64,000 nt of DNA, taken from the NCBI GenBank assembly GCA_036365515.1, contig CM070874.1, positions 94,342,942-94,406,941 on the forward strand, given 5' to 3'. The notes under the pieces are model-generated. The model was not told where the DNA came from. It was given only the letters and a program-made list of their open reading frames with translations, and did not search any database. The stretch is from Torymus aiolomorphi. Lineage: Eukaryota; Arthropoda; Insecta; Hymenoptera; Torymidae. Each line of letters begins with the position of its first letter. Positions within the stretch are counted from its first letter, which is position 1. Made by a program: the position numbers and the translations under genes. Below, in pieces: positions 11,911-26,079 of the stretch.

Positions 11911-12855
11911 GTTTCAGGAAATATTAGGATTCCCCGGTGTATTGGGAGCTCTAGATTGCACGCTGTGTCGAATCCACACGCCAGTGATTCACGAAGAGGC
12001 ATACATTGATCACAATCACAATCATTCGTTGAACGTGCAAGTCGTAAGTATATGCTTTAATACGGGCGCGCGCGTGTGTGTGTGCGTGTATGCATGCGTC
12101 TCCGTAATATAGCTGAATATATTGTTAAATGTCATTAATATAAATTCAAAATTTGTTTTAGGTTTCTGATGTCGATTATAATATTCTAGATATGAGAATT
12201 ACAAATGGATCAACGAATGACGTGTTTGTATGGCGATACAGTGACGCACGAGCTTTTATGTATTATCTTCGTAACAATGTACAAATAACGGAGGAAGAAG
12301 GAAAATATTTTTTGATTGGTAACGTATTATACTGCAATTGAAATGCGATATTACCTTTAAAATAAAATTATAATCTTTAATTTTATGTTCCAGCTGATTC
12401 AGGGTACTCACCTTCGCCAATATTATTGACGCCGATTTTAAATGCTGAAGACGGGTCTAGAGAAGATCGATTTTCACGGACGTTAAGAAAAAGTCGGTGT
12501 CGCGTGGAACAATATTATTCGGTATGTGGAAAGAAGTAATGCGTTGTATCAATAATGATCGGTCACTCCACTATGAACCCAGCTATGCAGCACAAATAAT
12601 ATTAGCAAGCGGCGTCCTTTATAATTTTTTAAGGCACCATGGGTATGATAAAAAACTTCTATTAATTAAAAAAAATTAAAAAACATTTTTATACAATTTA
12701 TATTACATATTATTTTTCCAAATACTAGAATGCCTATGCCTGTTCCACCACACATTGCGGATCAACAACCCGTTCCTCAGTATGTAAATATAAACGAAGA
12801 TTATCACCTTGGAGTAGCGGAAAGAAACAGAATCATCGAAGAATATTTCATGTAA
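11911..12855 (+). pseudogene. HARBI1-like: HARBI1-type DDE nuclease, 5'-incomplete and frameshifted
   Basis: Exons 11911-12043, 12162-12318, 12394-12642 and 12729-12855 with GT-AG introns encode the catalytic half of a Harbinger nuclease. Motifs in order: FPGVLGALDC (first catalytic Asp), NHSLNVQVV, RITNGSTNDVFVWRYS, ADSGYSPSPILLTP (second Asp), RKSRCRVEQY (Glu), then AAQIILASGVLYNFL and a HIADQQPVP tail. All three acidic residues are present. Just after the Glu (about 12512-12520) the frame changes by what looks like two extra bases, so the frame stops at 12535-12537 while the conserved C-terminus continues in another frame. The N-terminal helical region before FPGV is not found. Family role: cuts and rejoins element ends together with the Myb-like protein; this copy should be inactive. 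Confidence 0.82.
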
Positions 12856-13294
12856 GGAGGTTCTTATAAAAATTATTCTGACAAGGAAAAAAGAAATTCG
12901 AATAGAGAGTACGATCCAATCTGACTTGGAATATTAAGAGGAAGATTGTTTTCTAGTGTGCAAGTGACATAGGATACAAATGTTCACAGCTAAGCACTCT
13001 AATTTTGGACAAAATGGATGCCATGTTATTAAGGATCTTAGCGAAGTAATTTTTTTGTGTTCAACAGTGTTCGAGATTCAGTATATTTATTAAAAAAAAA
13101 AAAAAAAATATGCAAGTTAACTCGATCTTAAGCTTATGTTAGATATAAAGTAAAGAAATTTAAATACAAATTTTATTCCATACACAATTTTAAGCGCAAT
13201 TTTTAATGTTTATCTTTTTTAACTTCTAACTTAAAACTTCGAATTATCAAACTTTATTACTTGAAATTTCAATACTTTATATCTAACTTTTATA

Positions 13295-13448
13295 GGCATG
13301 TTCTTGTTTGTGCACATAAGGATTGTGCACATATTTATTGTGCACAGATAGCATTGGTACAGATCTATATATATAGATATATGCCAATGTTAAAGTGTGC
13401 ACAATTAATATGTGCACAATCAGTATGTGCATAAACAAGAACACGTCG
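13295..13448. mobile_element. ~150-bp palindromic MITE
   Basis: Absent from the left arm. Ends are inverted copies of GTTCTTGTTTGTGCACATA, and each half carries spaced copies of tgtgcaca around a central atctatatatatagat palindrome. The target duplication is not clear to me. Confidence 0.7.
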
Positions 13449-13711
13449 AGTTTTAAATGTTTATAGATTAAGGTACTCTAAAAATGTTAAAGGAGATTCA
13501 ACGACTTTTATTAGATATTGTTTGTTTTTTATATGCTGGAACAAAAATATCAATATACAAATATTTAATTTAAGGCATTGTGATCCTCCTTAAGAGAGCA
13601 AAGCAGTATTTACAGTGTTTATTTACGTAAACAATAGCAAAGTTAATTAGATTGTGAAGAAGTTTTGTAATTTTTAAGAAAGAAATTATAGTAGCTTACT
13701 TACTAATGTAC

Positions 13712-14610
13712 TGTCACGGCCTGCCGTACCGACGTCGCGGATAAGCCGTAGTTGAAATAACTCATGCGCGCGAACGCGAGATGGCGCGTCGATGCAGAAT
13801 CTGAGCTGCAGACCGCGGCGAGCCGCGACGGCCATCTTATAGTTCGCTACGGTATTCTGCAACCGCTTTTCGTTTCGCTCCACCTTGTTTCGCCCGTTAT
13901 TAAAAGAAGACTCGTTCGTTCTTTTGAAGAGAAGTACCGTGTCAGAGCGCGAATCACGAGAGTTTTGCTCGTGATATACAAAAATAGTGTATTGAAGTAC
14001 TTCTGCGGTTTTCGCGCGTTAAAGTGCAAAGTTCAAGTGCGACAGACTAGTATCACCTGCCGCACTCAAACTACTTAGTGTCTGGAGGAAGTAATAGCAC
14101 TTTTCGTGTCCGCTCCACCGCAGCATCAAGATTTTTATATTGCTCAGGAAGTAAGACCAGACACGTCCGAGACCGATCAACTACTTGAGCCGTTGCTAAA
14201 TTGGGTAAAAGGTAAGCGTGCACGCATTCTTCCGCGCCGCGTATTAGCTCCGCGTAACCGCTTGTCCAGGCTCGTCGTACCTGGACATCGGCTTCGAGTG
14301 GCGTTTTCGTGCGGTGAGAGCAAGTGCGAGGAGAGAGTGTAGGCATCGGGCTCGCACTTCATCAAGGTCAAACGCGAGGTCAAACCACCGGCTTTTTCAA
14401 AGCCGGTGAGTGCGCACAACAGGTGCGCACACGTGTAAACCCGCCGTCTGCCCCCTCTCTCACACTTATACGTGTGTGCGTCGCGCGGCGATCGTGACTG
14501 CTCTCACACTTCGTCGTTTTACTCGTGAGCGCGCGCGTAGAGTACCGCACACGTGAGGCGTAAGGTACATAGGTGAAACGTGCCTTAGCCAGAAAATCCA
14601 CCCCGTGACA
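13712..14610. mobile_element. solo LTR, 899 bp
   Basis: Starts TGTCACGG and ends CCGTGACA (TG...CA with short inverted ends), flanked by GTAC (13708-13711) and GCAC (14611-14614), a 4-bp target duplication with one change. The left Harbinger arm shows the uninterrupted site (gtacatta on the complementary reading). It is GC-rich and contains no gag, pol or PBS; the ORFs inside are not recognisable. A solo LTR left by LTR-LTR recombination of a Gypsy- or BEL-type element fits best. Confidence 0.75.
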
Positions 14611-15455
14611 GCACCTTATATATTTCGTTGACTGAGAGGTAAAAGAAGACAGCTAAATCAAGCGCTAAAAAACCAGAAGACTCAGTCGAATTGTTTGGTT
14701 TCTTAGCACTCGGCTGAGTTATCTTCTTTTACCTCTCAGCCAACGATTTATTCTTCCGCATAAGTGCCTAATTAGTAATAATCATAAATATATATATATA
14801 TATATATTTGTTTTTTTTTTTTTTTTTTTGTAAAAAGTAAGGTAACATTGAAAAATCTTTTATTTTCATTTTATACAGTTTTTATGTATTCAAATTTAAT
14901 TATAAATGTACCTTACATTCGTTTTCGCCAATATGGCGCCTCATTAATGATAATAAAAAGTAAAAAAGTATTATTTTTGTTTTGAAAAAATTTATGTGTA
15001 TATCAACAAACTTTATTTTCATTTTATAGTTTTTGTATGCTAAAACTGTTGATTATAATAAAAAATTGAAATATAAATTTGTATCGATTATTAATCCTTT
15101 TAAATTTGTGTATATTTATTTATTAATATAAATTAATAAAATTGATAAATGTCAGTACGCGCGCTGCGTGTTTATGTCGTATAAATTCAAATTACCCGCC
15201 TAATTATGTAGCACTACACCAGATACAAGTTAAATTGCTACCACGGTCATTACGGTATCGGTTCGTCAATTTTCTAGTACCTTTTACGTACACCGCAGCT
15301 TTGGCATTATCAGTTCGATATATTTTTCGATATATCGCTACCTCCATAAAGCCCCAGCCGAGGTGCTGCCGAGGCTAATCCGAGGCACACCCGCGGCTAG
15401 CTTCAGGTGAATTCGAGGCTCATCCGAACTGTACCCGAGGAACTCGAGGTAAAGC

Positions 15456-16675
15456 CTTCGGGGTAGCCGAAGATGATGTCTAGGTGGTGCGCTCCGTAGC
15501 GTTTTACCTCTAGGTATTGGAACGCATCGAATGTGTGGTCTAGGTCTTTGAGGTGGCCGATGATGAAGTCTAGATAGTGCGCTCCTTAGCTTTTTGTGAT
15601 TTGATCTCAGGGTGCATCTAATACGTGGTCCAGGTGTTCGGAGTAGCCGATGATGACGTCTAGGTGGTGCGCTTCGTAGTTTTTTACCTCTAAGTATTGG
15701 AACGCATCGAATGCGTGGTCTAGGTCTTTGGGGTGGCCGATGATGGAGTCTAGGTTGTGCGCTCCGTAGTTTTTTGCGATTAGATCTCAGGGTGCATCTA
15801 ATACGTGGTCCAGGTGTTCGGGGTAGCCGATGATGATGTCTAGGTGGTGCGCACCGTAGCTTTTTGCATTTATATGTCAGGGCGCATTTTACAGGAAGTC
15901 CAGGTGTTCGAGGTAGCCGATGACGATGTCTAGTTGGTGCACTCCGTAGTTTTTTGCATTTAGATGCCAGGGCGAATGTAATAGGAGGTCCAGGTGTTCG
16001 GGGTAGCCGTGGATGATGTCTAAGTGGTGCGCACCGTAGCTTTTTGCATTTATATGTCAGGGCGCATTTTACAGGAAGTCCAGGTGTTCGAGGTAGCCGA
16101 TGACGATGTCTAGGTGATGCGCTTCGTAGTTTTTTACCTCTAGGTATTGGAACGCATCGAATCCGTGGTCCAGGTGTTCGGGGTAGCCGATGATGATGTC
16201 TAGGTGGTGCGCTCCGTAGTTTTTTGCATTTAGATGTCACGGCGCATTTTACAGGAAGTCCAGGTGTTCGGGGTAGCCGAGGATGATGTCTAGGTGGTGC
16301 GCACCGTAGTTTTTTGCATTTATATGTCAGTGCGCATTTTACAGGAATTCTAGGTGTTCGAGGTAGCCGATGACGATGTCTAGGTGGTGCGCTTCGTAGT
16401 TTTTTACCTCTAGGTATTGGAACGCATCGAATGCGTGGTCTAGGTCTTTGGGGTGGCCGATAATGGAGTCTAGGTTGTGCGCTCCGTAATTTTTTGCGAT
16501 TAGATCTCAGGGTGGATCTAATACGTGGTCCAGGTATTCGGGGTAGTCGATGAGGTGCGCGCCGTAGCTTTTTGCATTCATATGTCAGGGCGCATTTTAT
16601 AGGAAGTCCAGGTGTTCCAGGTAGCCGATGACGATGTCTAGGTGGTGCGCTCCGTAGTTTTTTGCATTTAGATGC
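15456..16675. repeat. 90-bp tandem repeat (minisatellite), ~13 copies
   Basis: The motif caggtgttcggggtagccga recurs at 15631, 15811, 15901, 15991, 16081, 16171, 16261, 16351 and on, with taggtctttg variants at 15541, 15721 and 16441: period 90 bp, one unit shortened to 78. Because 90 is a multiple of 3, the minus strand stays open for 300 codons as 30-residue repeats (RLPRTPGPRIRC-type). I regard that ORF as a by-product of the satellite. Confidence 0.9.
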
Positions 16676-16810
16676 AAATTAATAATTATATTTAATTTTC
16701 ATTATGTTTTCAGAATAGACGTACCCAGTCCTGGTGTATATTATTTAGCTAATATATCTATTAATAATTATGACCTTTTATACAGTCAGTAAATGTAAAT
16801 CATTACCAAA
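16676..16810. repeat. diverged copy of the 4.4-5.2 kb repeat
   Basis: Shares agaatagacgtacc, agctaatatatc and cagtaaatgtaaatcatta with 4920-5105 in the same order. Confidence 0.65.
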
Positions 16811-17333
16811 TTGATCGGGTTAAAGGCTTTTATAAGACAATTTATAAAAACGCCTACAATAAAGCTAACGTCCAAAATTTTCGAGTATGATATTAATTTT
16901 TAATTTAAAATGCTAACAACTTCTAACCTACATTAATAAATGATAGTATTAAATATATTTGTATGCAAATAAATACATAAAAATTAAAAATATCAAAAAT
17001 GATAATCAAGTAATAATAATTTTGTAAGTCATACGCAATATCGCTAGGTTATGTATGACTATCCCACTATCAAAACATTTATAAATCGTCAATCAAATCT
17101 AAACGACTTATTATTTATTTTTAAAGAAGTTATACCTAATTACAATTTTTGTTTTTGCACCTTTCTTCAGGGTATATCTGCAATAGGCTATATTCCCAAC
17201 CTAACTACAATTGCTTCCAGTGCGAATTTATTAATTTTAACAATTGATTGCTACTTCTTTTTATTGCTTACAAAGGTATAATACAGTTATCAGCTTCAAA
17301 TCGCGTTCTCAAACCGATTGTAACTTATAATTT
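16811..17333. other. AT-rich intergenic stretch
   Basis: No recognisable gene; a 76-codon ORF at 17051-17281 has no motif I know. Confidence 0.45.
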
Positions 17334-18263
<930 letters not shown>

Positions 18264-18409
18264 TGCACCGGACCAGACACGAATGGCATTGCAGGCGCGC
18301 ATGAGGCACGGCAGCGCCAACAGATGATTGAATTGACTACAGCTACTGCTGTAGTTCGGTACCCTGATTGAATGAATTGATTGTACTGGAAAGAAAGGCT
18401 GACCGGCGC

Positions 18410-18680
18410 CAGAGAATATAGAATATATTATCTTTACGCATAGAAGGTCGGATCGGGGGGTTTCGGTGAAGCCGAGTTAAGCGTTAGTTCCGTACCCCAT
18501 GAGGCAGGCGGCGCTACGTTCGGGGTACGCGCGAGATTCAAATAGCATTAGTAAGGAATCAACTTGAACCGTAAATCTTGGTCATTTATTTGGATAAAGT
18601 TACTAAATATTTAGTTTATAATTTTTTATTAATATTTTTAAGTAAATATATACTTAATTTATAGATGGACGTTACATCTT
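18410..18680 (+). repeat. left TIR of P-like element
   Basis: 271-bp inverted partner of 25768-26038. The outer half is GC-rich (gtaccccatgaggcaggc), the inner half AT-rich, ending gatggacgttacatctt. Confidence 0.88.
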
Positions 18681-19594
18681 TGAAAACTAGACAAATTATG
18701 TGGAATTTAATAAATTCGTTAAACGATACATATTGAATTAACTATCACACATTTTAATGAAAATTAAAGTTAGATAAAATGTTCTACAAAAGTTGTTATG
18801 AGTTTTAAAATAATTAGAACTTTAACGAACAAGATTTTAGCAACTAATTTTATGATAATACTCCTAAAACATCAGCAGTATTTAAATAAAATTAGTTGCC
18901 AAAATCTTGTTAGTCTAAAGTCCAATTATTTTATAACTTGAATGAAAATGTTAATAAAAAAATTAAAACAATTATAAGTAAGCTTAAAGTATTTAGAAAT
19001 ATTATAATTTTTTATGCAGCATATTGGTAAGTATTTTTTTATTTGAATGCGTGCACAAAGTGCAGATGTTAGTATATAAAAGAGTAATATATTTATAAAA
19101 AAGATACAATTCATTTCAAATAAAATTGATTTTATAAAAGAATCTTACTTTTCTAATGATATCATAAAACTAAATGCATTAGTTATGCATATATACAATA
19201 TAAAAACGGCGGGAGAACAGCAACAGAAATTATAGAAAAGCGCGGCGGCGCGAAAACAACAATCAGTGTTTGTTTTGTTTTCATTCCGCGAGTAACGGCC
19301 GATCCATGCAGATGTGCCGTATATAGTTTTTACTTGAAGTGCATTTATCATTCAGTTTTATAAGTTCAGAAGTAGTAAGTTTTATTATTAGTGAAAGTAG
19401 TATTATTATTAAGTTTTATATTTTTGCATATACTTTGTAAAAATGCCTCGGGTCGTGTGTGCATACAAGTCGTGTAGAAACACGTCTTTTAAACATCAAC
19501 ATCTGACGTTTCACAGGTTTCCGACTCAAAATACTCCCCGGTAGGTATTTTATCGTGAATATATTAGCGGACGTGAATTTCTGAAAACCATTAA

Positions 19595-19971
19595 CGGGGT
19601 GCCATAGTCCTACCATTACCGACCGAGCAATTCACACAGTTTCAAGCTGATTAAAAATAAAATACGTCGAATCACAAAAAATCAAGAGAACACTCTTCTG
19701 TGTTTTTTAACGTTCTATCATTCAGTCAAAGTTTGGAGTCGAAATATCAAGTCATTTCTGCAAAAACTTTGAACAAACGAAATTTAATTTCGTTCAAAGT
19801 TTTTGAAAAAACGGCTTGATATTTCGACTCCAAACTTTGACTGGATGATAGAACGTTAAAAAACACAGAAGAGTGTTCTCTTGATTTTTTGTGATTCGAC
19901 GTATTTTATTTTTAATCAGCTTGAAACTGTGTGAATTGCTCGGTCGGTAATAGTACGAGTAAGGCATCCCC
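19595..19971. mobile_element. TTAA-flanked palindromic MITE, 377 bp
   Basis: Flanked by TTAA at 19591-19594 and 19972-19975. Inverted ends GGGGTGCC / GGCATCCCC; nearly the whole element folds on itself around aaatttaatttcgtt. A TTAA target suggests a piggyBac-like helper. Lies in the first intron of the THAP transposase. Confidence 0.8.
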
Positions 19972-19975
19972 TTAA

Positions 19976-21263
<1,288 letters not shown>

Positions 21264-21274
21264 GTGTGTCATAT

Positions 21275-21425
21275 CGACGCCCGGTACGAAGAAAAGCACA
21301 ATTTAGGCCTGTATAAAATACCGTTCGAAACGAGTGCGGAAGTTGATTATTTACTTCATGTGACTTTTCGTTGAAAAACGTCACATGAAGTAAATCATCA
21401 CCCTCCGCACCAGTGTCGAAATGTA
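21275..21425. repeat. GC-richer hairpin element
   Basis: Contains an inverted pair tttacttcatgtgac / gtcacatgaagtaaa around a short loop (21346-21396) and ends gtgtcgaaatgtactaat. The same end appears near 30162 after another hairpin, suggesting a small repeat family. Confidence 0.5.
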
Positions 21426-22041
21426 CTAATAAATTATTCGCATATCGTTTGACATTTTTTAAATTCATTTTTATAATTTTTATTATTCATTAAAATGATG
21501 GTCTTAACGTATTATCAACATCGTATGAATAATGTAGTCTGTATCAATATAAGTAAAATTGCTATAAGGGTACAAAATATTTAAAAGTTTAAATCGTGAT
21601 GTTAATATTATAAAAATAAAAAATAATAAAACAGATTTATAACGGCTAAAATGGTCAATTCAGTTTGATTTAACTCAGCGAAAATTTCATTAAAAATCAT
21701 AGCGATGTGAAGTATTATATATTTAATACTATACATATAGTTTACGAGAGTGGTTACGTCGTTCTGGTATTGAAGATTTTGACATCAAGAAGATTGAAAG
21801 TAAGCGCCTTTGCAGTGAGCATTTTTTGATTACCGACTTTTTAGTTCAAGGTGTTGGGAAAAAAGTAGTTAAAAATGATAGTTACCCTATTGATGTAAAT
21901 GACATTATTTTGAATGAATCGCATTTAACAAATGATCCAACATTATTAAATAATGACAATTTAAATAACAGTTTGATTAGTAACAAAAGCGTTCATTCGG
22001 ATAACGTCATTGATAACTCAGATATATCTATTGAATATCTT

Positions 22042-22234
22042 TACTCGACGGATCGCTGTGCGATAACTTAGCCTGAAGAGGTCGACAAACCCGTCGACGA
22101 AACGTTGCAACTACTTATCATCGTAGTATATTTTCTTTCCTGCTCCCAACGGATCTGGTCAGAATTGACCAAAACAACAATTTTTACATTTGACAATGGG
22201 GAGTAAAATTGTGAATACAATTACAAACTCAAGT
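22042..22234 (+). mobile_element. 193-bp insert in the transposase exon, Penelope-like end
   Basis: TATTGAATATCTT (13 bp) occurs directly on both sides (22029-22041 and 22235-22247), a target-site duplication. The insert carries gcctgaagaggtcgac...gtcgacgaaacgttgc, the stem-loop also seen at both ends of the Penelope-like copy near 30.3 and 31.6 kb. The reading frame on either side of the duplication is the same, so the insert alone accounts for the stop at 22069-22071. Confidence 0.75.
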
Positions 22235-24742
22235 TATTGAATATCTTGATGATAGTAGTGTAAGTGCATGTATTCCGAAAAGCAGGAATGAAGTAGTGCA
22301 TGATCAACTATTTAATGAAAAAGACTACTTGAATGATGTAGAGAACGTGACAGATGTCACTGTACAAAAGGATGCTAAGAATTCAGATTCTCCAGGAATT
22401 TGTACAAATCGTGGCATGATTCAAAGATCAAGACGTCGCATGAGAAAGAAATTAAAAAACCTCGATTCACTTAAAAGTACATCAGCGGGTCTGATTAAAA
22501 AAAATCTAGAACTCATTAAAGAAAATGAAAAGCTACGGAAGCAAAATAAAGTTTTGTTGCAAAAAGTTCGACGTCAAACGAAACGTTTAAACACCAAAAA
22601 AGATTTAAATGTAAAAGAGATATTGGAAGCTGCTTCAAAATTTTTAAACGAAAATGCATTAACATTTTTAAAAATGCAACTAAATCATACTAATAAGAAA
22701 AAGAAATGGGAAGATGACGAGAAATTGCTTGCTTTGAGTTTATATTACAAGTCGCCGAAAGCTTACAAGTTTTTAAAACAAGAAAAAAAATTAAGTTTAC
22801 CATGTTTAACTGTAATAAAAGAGTGGGTTAATGAATTAACTTTGATACCGGGTATCAACGAAGATTTATTCAAATTGCTTAAAAGTAAAGCCGAGTCAAT
22901 GTCTAATTATGAAAAAGAATGTGTGCTAATGTGGGATGAAATGTCAATTAGGCCGTTTTTGGAGTACAATTTAAAAGAGGATTATATCGAGGGTTTTGTT
23001 GATTTAGGTAAATATGGAAGAACGGAAGAGCAAGCAACTACCGTATTAGCATTCATGCTATCAGGTTTATCTTACAATTGGAAGCAAGCAATTTTCTTTG
23101 CATTTTCAGAAGGTCCCGTACCTGGTGATAGATTAAAAGATATCATTCTTGATGTGATTGATTCCGTTGAAAAAGCAGGGTTAAAAATTAAATCAATGGT
23201 TTCAGATCAAGGCGCGTCAAATCAAAAGGCTATAACTGACTTAAATATTAGCGAAGATAAGCCCTATCTTGAACGACACGGACGTAAACTTTATTTCAAT
23301 TTCGACGTTCCTCATCTCTTTAAATGTTTTAGAAATAATTTAATGAAATACAATTTTGTATTAGACGATGAAACGATTTCATGGGATGCTATTCGGGAAT
23401 TACGTGAAATTGAACGTTTTAAAAGTTGTAGAGCTGCCCCAAAATTGACCGATCGACACTTAGATCCTAATAATTTTCAAAAAATGAACGTAAAGTTAGC
23501 TGTACAGATTTTTAGTGGATCAGTGTCGAGAGCGATGATGGCGGGTTTCGGTACTAAAGAATTAATAAATCCAAATTGCGTATCGACAGCTCCTTTTTAT
23601 GGTCAATGAATTGTATTTTTGATTGTTTGAACGCAAGAAATCCTAATGACTCTAATCCTTTTAGTTGCGGTTTATGTGATGCTAAACCTCAAGTAGAAAA
23701 AGCTTTGGATGATGCGATACCGTGGTTAGAAATTTTGCAGATGTTTGATGGTAAAAAGTTTAAATATCCAGATTGCTTTGTAAATTTAATACTCTCGATT
23801 AAAAGTATTTTAATGTTTTGGCACGACTTAAAAAATGACGGTAGATATTATTTATTAACCGGGAAGCTAAATCAAGATTCGATTGAAAACTTTTTTTCTT
23901 TAATGAGAGCTTTGTCAGGTTTCAACTCTAATCCTACCGCAATGCAATTTAGGAAAAATTTTCAGCATGGCACTGTCACTACACTGCTTTTCCCACCTCC
24001 GGGAGCAAATTGTAAACCTGATGAATGCATGACCTTATTGACTAATTATACCGAAGTAATTAAGATTCGTAAAAATAATGAATCTGATGCAGAAGAAAAA
24101 GCAAATGAAATTAATGCACGATTGCAAGCATGGGCAATTAATGAATATTATGATGAAGATGATGTCGATGATAATCAAAATGAAAATGATACAAATGATT
24201 CCTTAACGATTGTCAACTCAATTGAAACTGTTACTTTAGAAAGATGTTCAATGAAATACGTAGCAGGATATTTAATTTATAAATGTTTGAACAAATTTGG
24301 TTGCCTGAAATGTAAAGAGACATTAACGCGAGGAAATCAAAATTTTGAACAGTCTACAGATTTGTTGATTTTTTGGAAAGCATATGCAGTACCAGATAAG
24401 GAATTAGGCAATCTAAAAATTCCTTGTGACACCTTTTATTCGATTATTATAAAATGTTACGATGTTTTTGATAAACAGTTTAAACTTCATTATACTGAAA
24501 AAAACATTGGCTTCATGTTAACTAAATATATTGAAAATGAAATTTTAACTGAGTTTAATGATTTTTGGCTAATTGAAGAATGCTTGAATCATAGAGAGTA
24601 CATAATTAAACTTTTTGTTCGGCTTCATATTTTTTATTTCCTCAAGTGGATGTCCAGAGATCATCGCGATTCTGGAAGTAAGAGATCTTGTAATTCGAAT
24701 CAACAAAAGCCTTGCGCAAAGTTGCAAAAATTGCAAAAGTAA

Positions 24743-24812
24743 ATTGTTACGCAAGTTTTCTATGACTTTGTTTGTATTGAATTTGAGTAGATTTCTTAAT
24801 AAATTAATTAAT

Positions 24813-24845
<33 letters not shown>

Positions 24846-25767
24846 AATTTATTTATTGATTGATTTATTTAACAATTTATTTATTGATTGATTTATTTAG
24901 CAATTTATTTAGCAATTTATTACGTTCTTTTTGGAAAATAACGTATCATACTGTTTTATTGCATGCTGTTGATTGCCATGATTAAACTATAGGCTTTAGT
25001 ATTTTGTCATCACGTTAACTTTTGCTAATGCTGGTTTATTAAGCACTTTTTTAATATTGAAAATCTGCTATTGAAAATGTTTATAATACTTGTTTTAACA
25101 TTTTTTTTTATTATAAATATATGCATGTTTAGTTGTGTACGTCGTACGTAGCTTTGACTTGAAAAATCAAGTCTCATCCATTCCGATTATCCAACGTATG
25201 TACCTTCGTTTCCCTTTATCCTATCCTATCCTGGTGGAACGAAAACCTGCCACCTTCCCGTGGTTTCCATCGAGTAATGACAATAACCAAATTTTTTGTT
25301 ACTTAATTAAAGATTTTTTATTTATTTTTAAATCCACTTATATGCAAACTCTATTTATTATTACTTATTAAATAGAAAAGTAAAACTCTTTAATACTAAA
25401 AATCTTGTATTAATTTAATGTTATTGGCATTAGCTAAGTGCAGGAAATCAAAGTTAAAATCCTTAACATTAATTTTGTGAACTTTTTAATATAAATTATT
25501 CTTTATATAAATATTTTATATATAAATTAAAATGTTATTATTTAAAGTTATATGAAGTCAAAAATTTAGGAATTTTTTAAAAATATGATAATTTCTATTA
25601 TTATTTGAAATAATAATTACATAATTTTCTTATAATGACCAATATTTCGTTTTATTATTGTATCTTTATTAATTTGTAATTATTTATATTACGTTTTCTA
25701 TAACCAAAAATAGCTTTCTTTGATTTTTGCAAATATTAAATGTATAATATAAGTGGTTTGATTTGAT
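24743..25767. other. 3' part of the P-like element, non-coding
   Basis: Tandem attt/ttta repeats (about 24805-24920), a tcctatcctatcctgg patch near 25218, otherwise AT-rich. No gene. Confidence 0.6.
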
Positions 25768-26038
25768 AAGATGTAACGTCCATCTATAAATTAAGTATAT
25801 ATTTACTTAAAAATATTAATAAAAAATTATAAACTAAATATTTAGTAACTTTATCCAAATAAATGACCAAGATTTACGGTTCAAGTTGATTCCTTACTAA
25901 TGCTATTTGAATCTCGCGCGTACCCCGAACGTAGCGCCGCCTGCCTCATGGGGTACGGAACTAACGCTTAACTCGGCTTCACCGAAACCCCCCGATCCGA
26001 CCTTCTATGCGTAAAGATAATATATTCTATATTCTCTG
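25768..26038 (-). repeat. right TIR of P-like element
   Basis: Reverse complement of 18410-18680. Confidence 0.88.
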
Positions 26039-26079
26039 CCGGCGCTGCCGTGCATGCGTCTCCTCCGGCGTTCCGAGCG

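Larger units (their letters stand above)
7455..15355. mobile_element. PIF/Harbinger DNA transposon with ~1.35-kb inverted repeats
   Basis: The outer arms begin GGGGCTTTATGGAGGTAGCG on both ends in inverted orientation and continue for about 1.35 kb, apart from insertions in the right arm. The unique centre (about 8807-12897) carries the two genes expected for PIF/Harbinger: a Myb/SANT-like protein on the minus strand and a HARBI1-type DDE nuclease on the plus strand, transcribed divergently toward the two arms. The 3' end of the Myb gene lies inside its arm. I do not see a clear 3-bp TWA target duplication; CTCGG-type repeats flank both ends, so the true termini could lie slightly further out. 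The copy is non-autonomous as it stands because the nuclease is frameshifted and lacks recognisable 5' exons. Confidence 0.85.
12898..15355 (-). repeat. Harbinger right terminal inverted repeat, with insertions
   Basis: Inverted copy of 7455-8806, interrupted by a ~150-bp palindromic insert (13295-13448) and an 899-bp solo LTR (13712-14610). Without these its length matches the left arm. Confidence 0.85.

Noticed and set aside
15338..16240. 300-codon basic ORF on the minus strand
   Set aside because: It is the translation of a 90-bp tandem repeat and depends only on the period being a multiple of three.
15456..16675. CRISPR-like array
   Set aside because: Units are contiguous 90-bp repeats without unique spacers, in a eukaryotic context.
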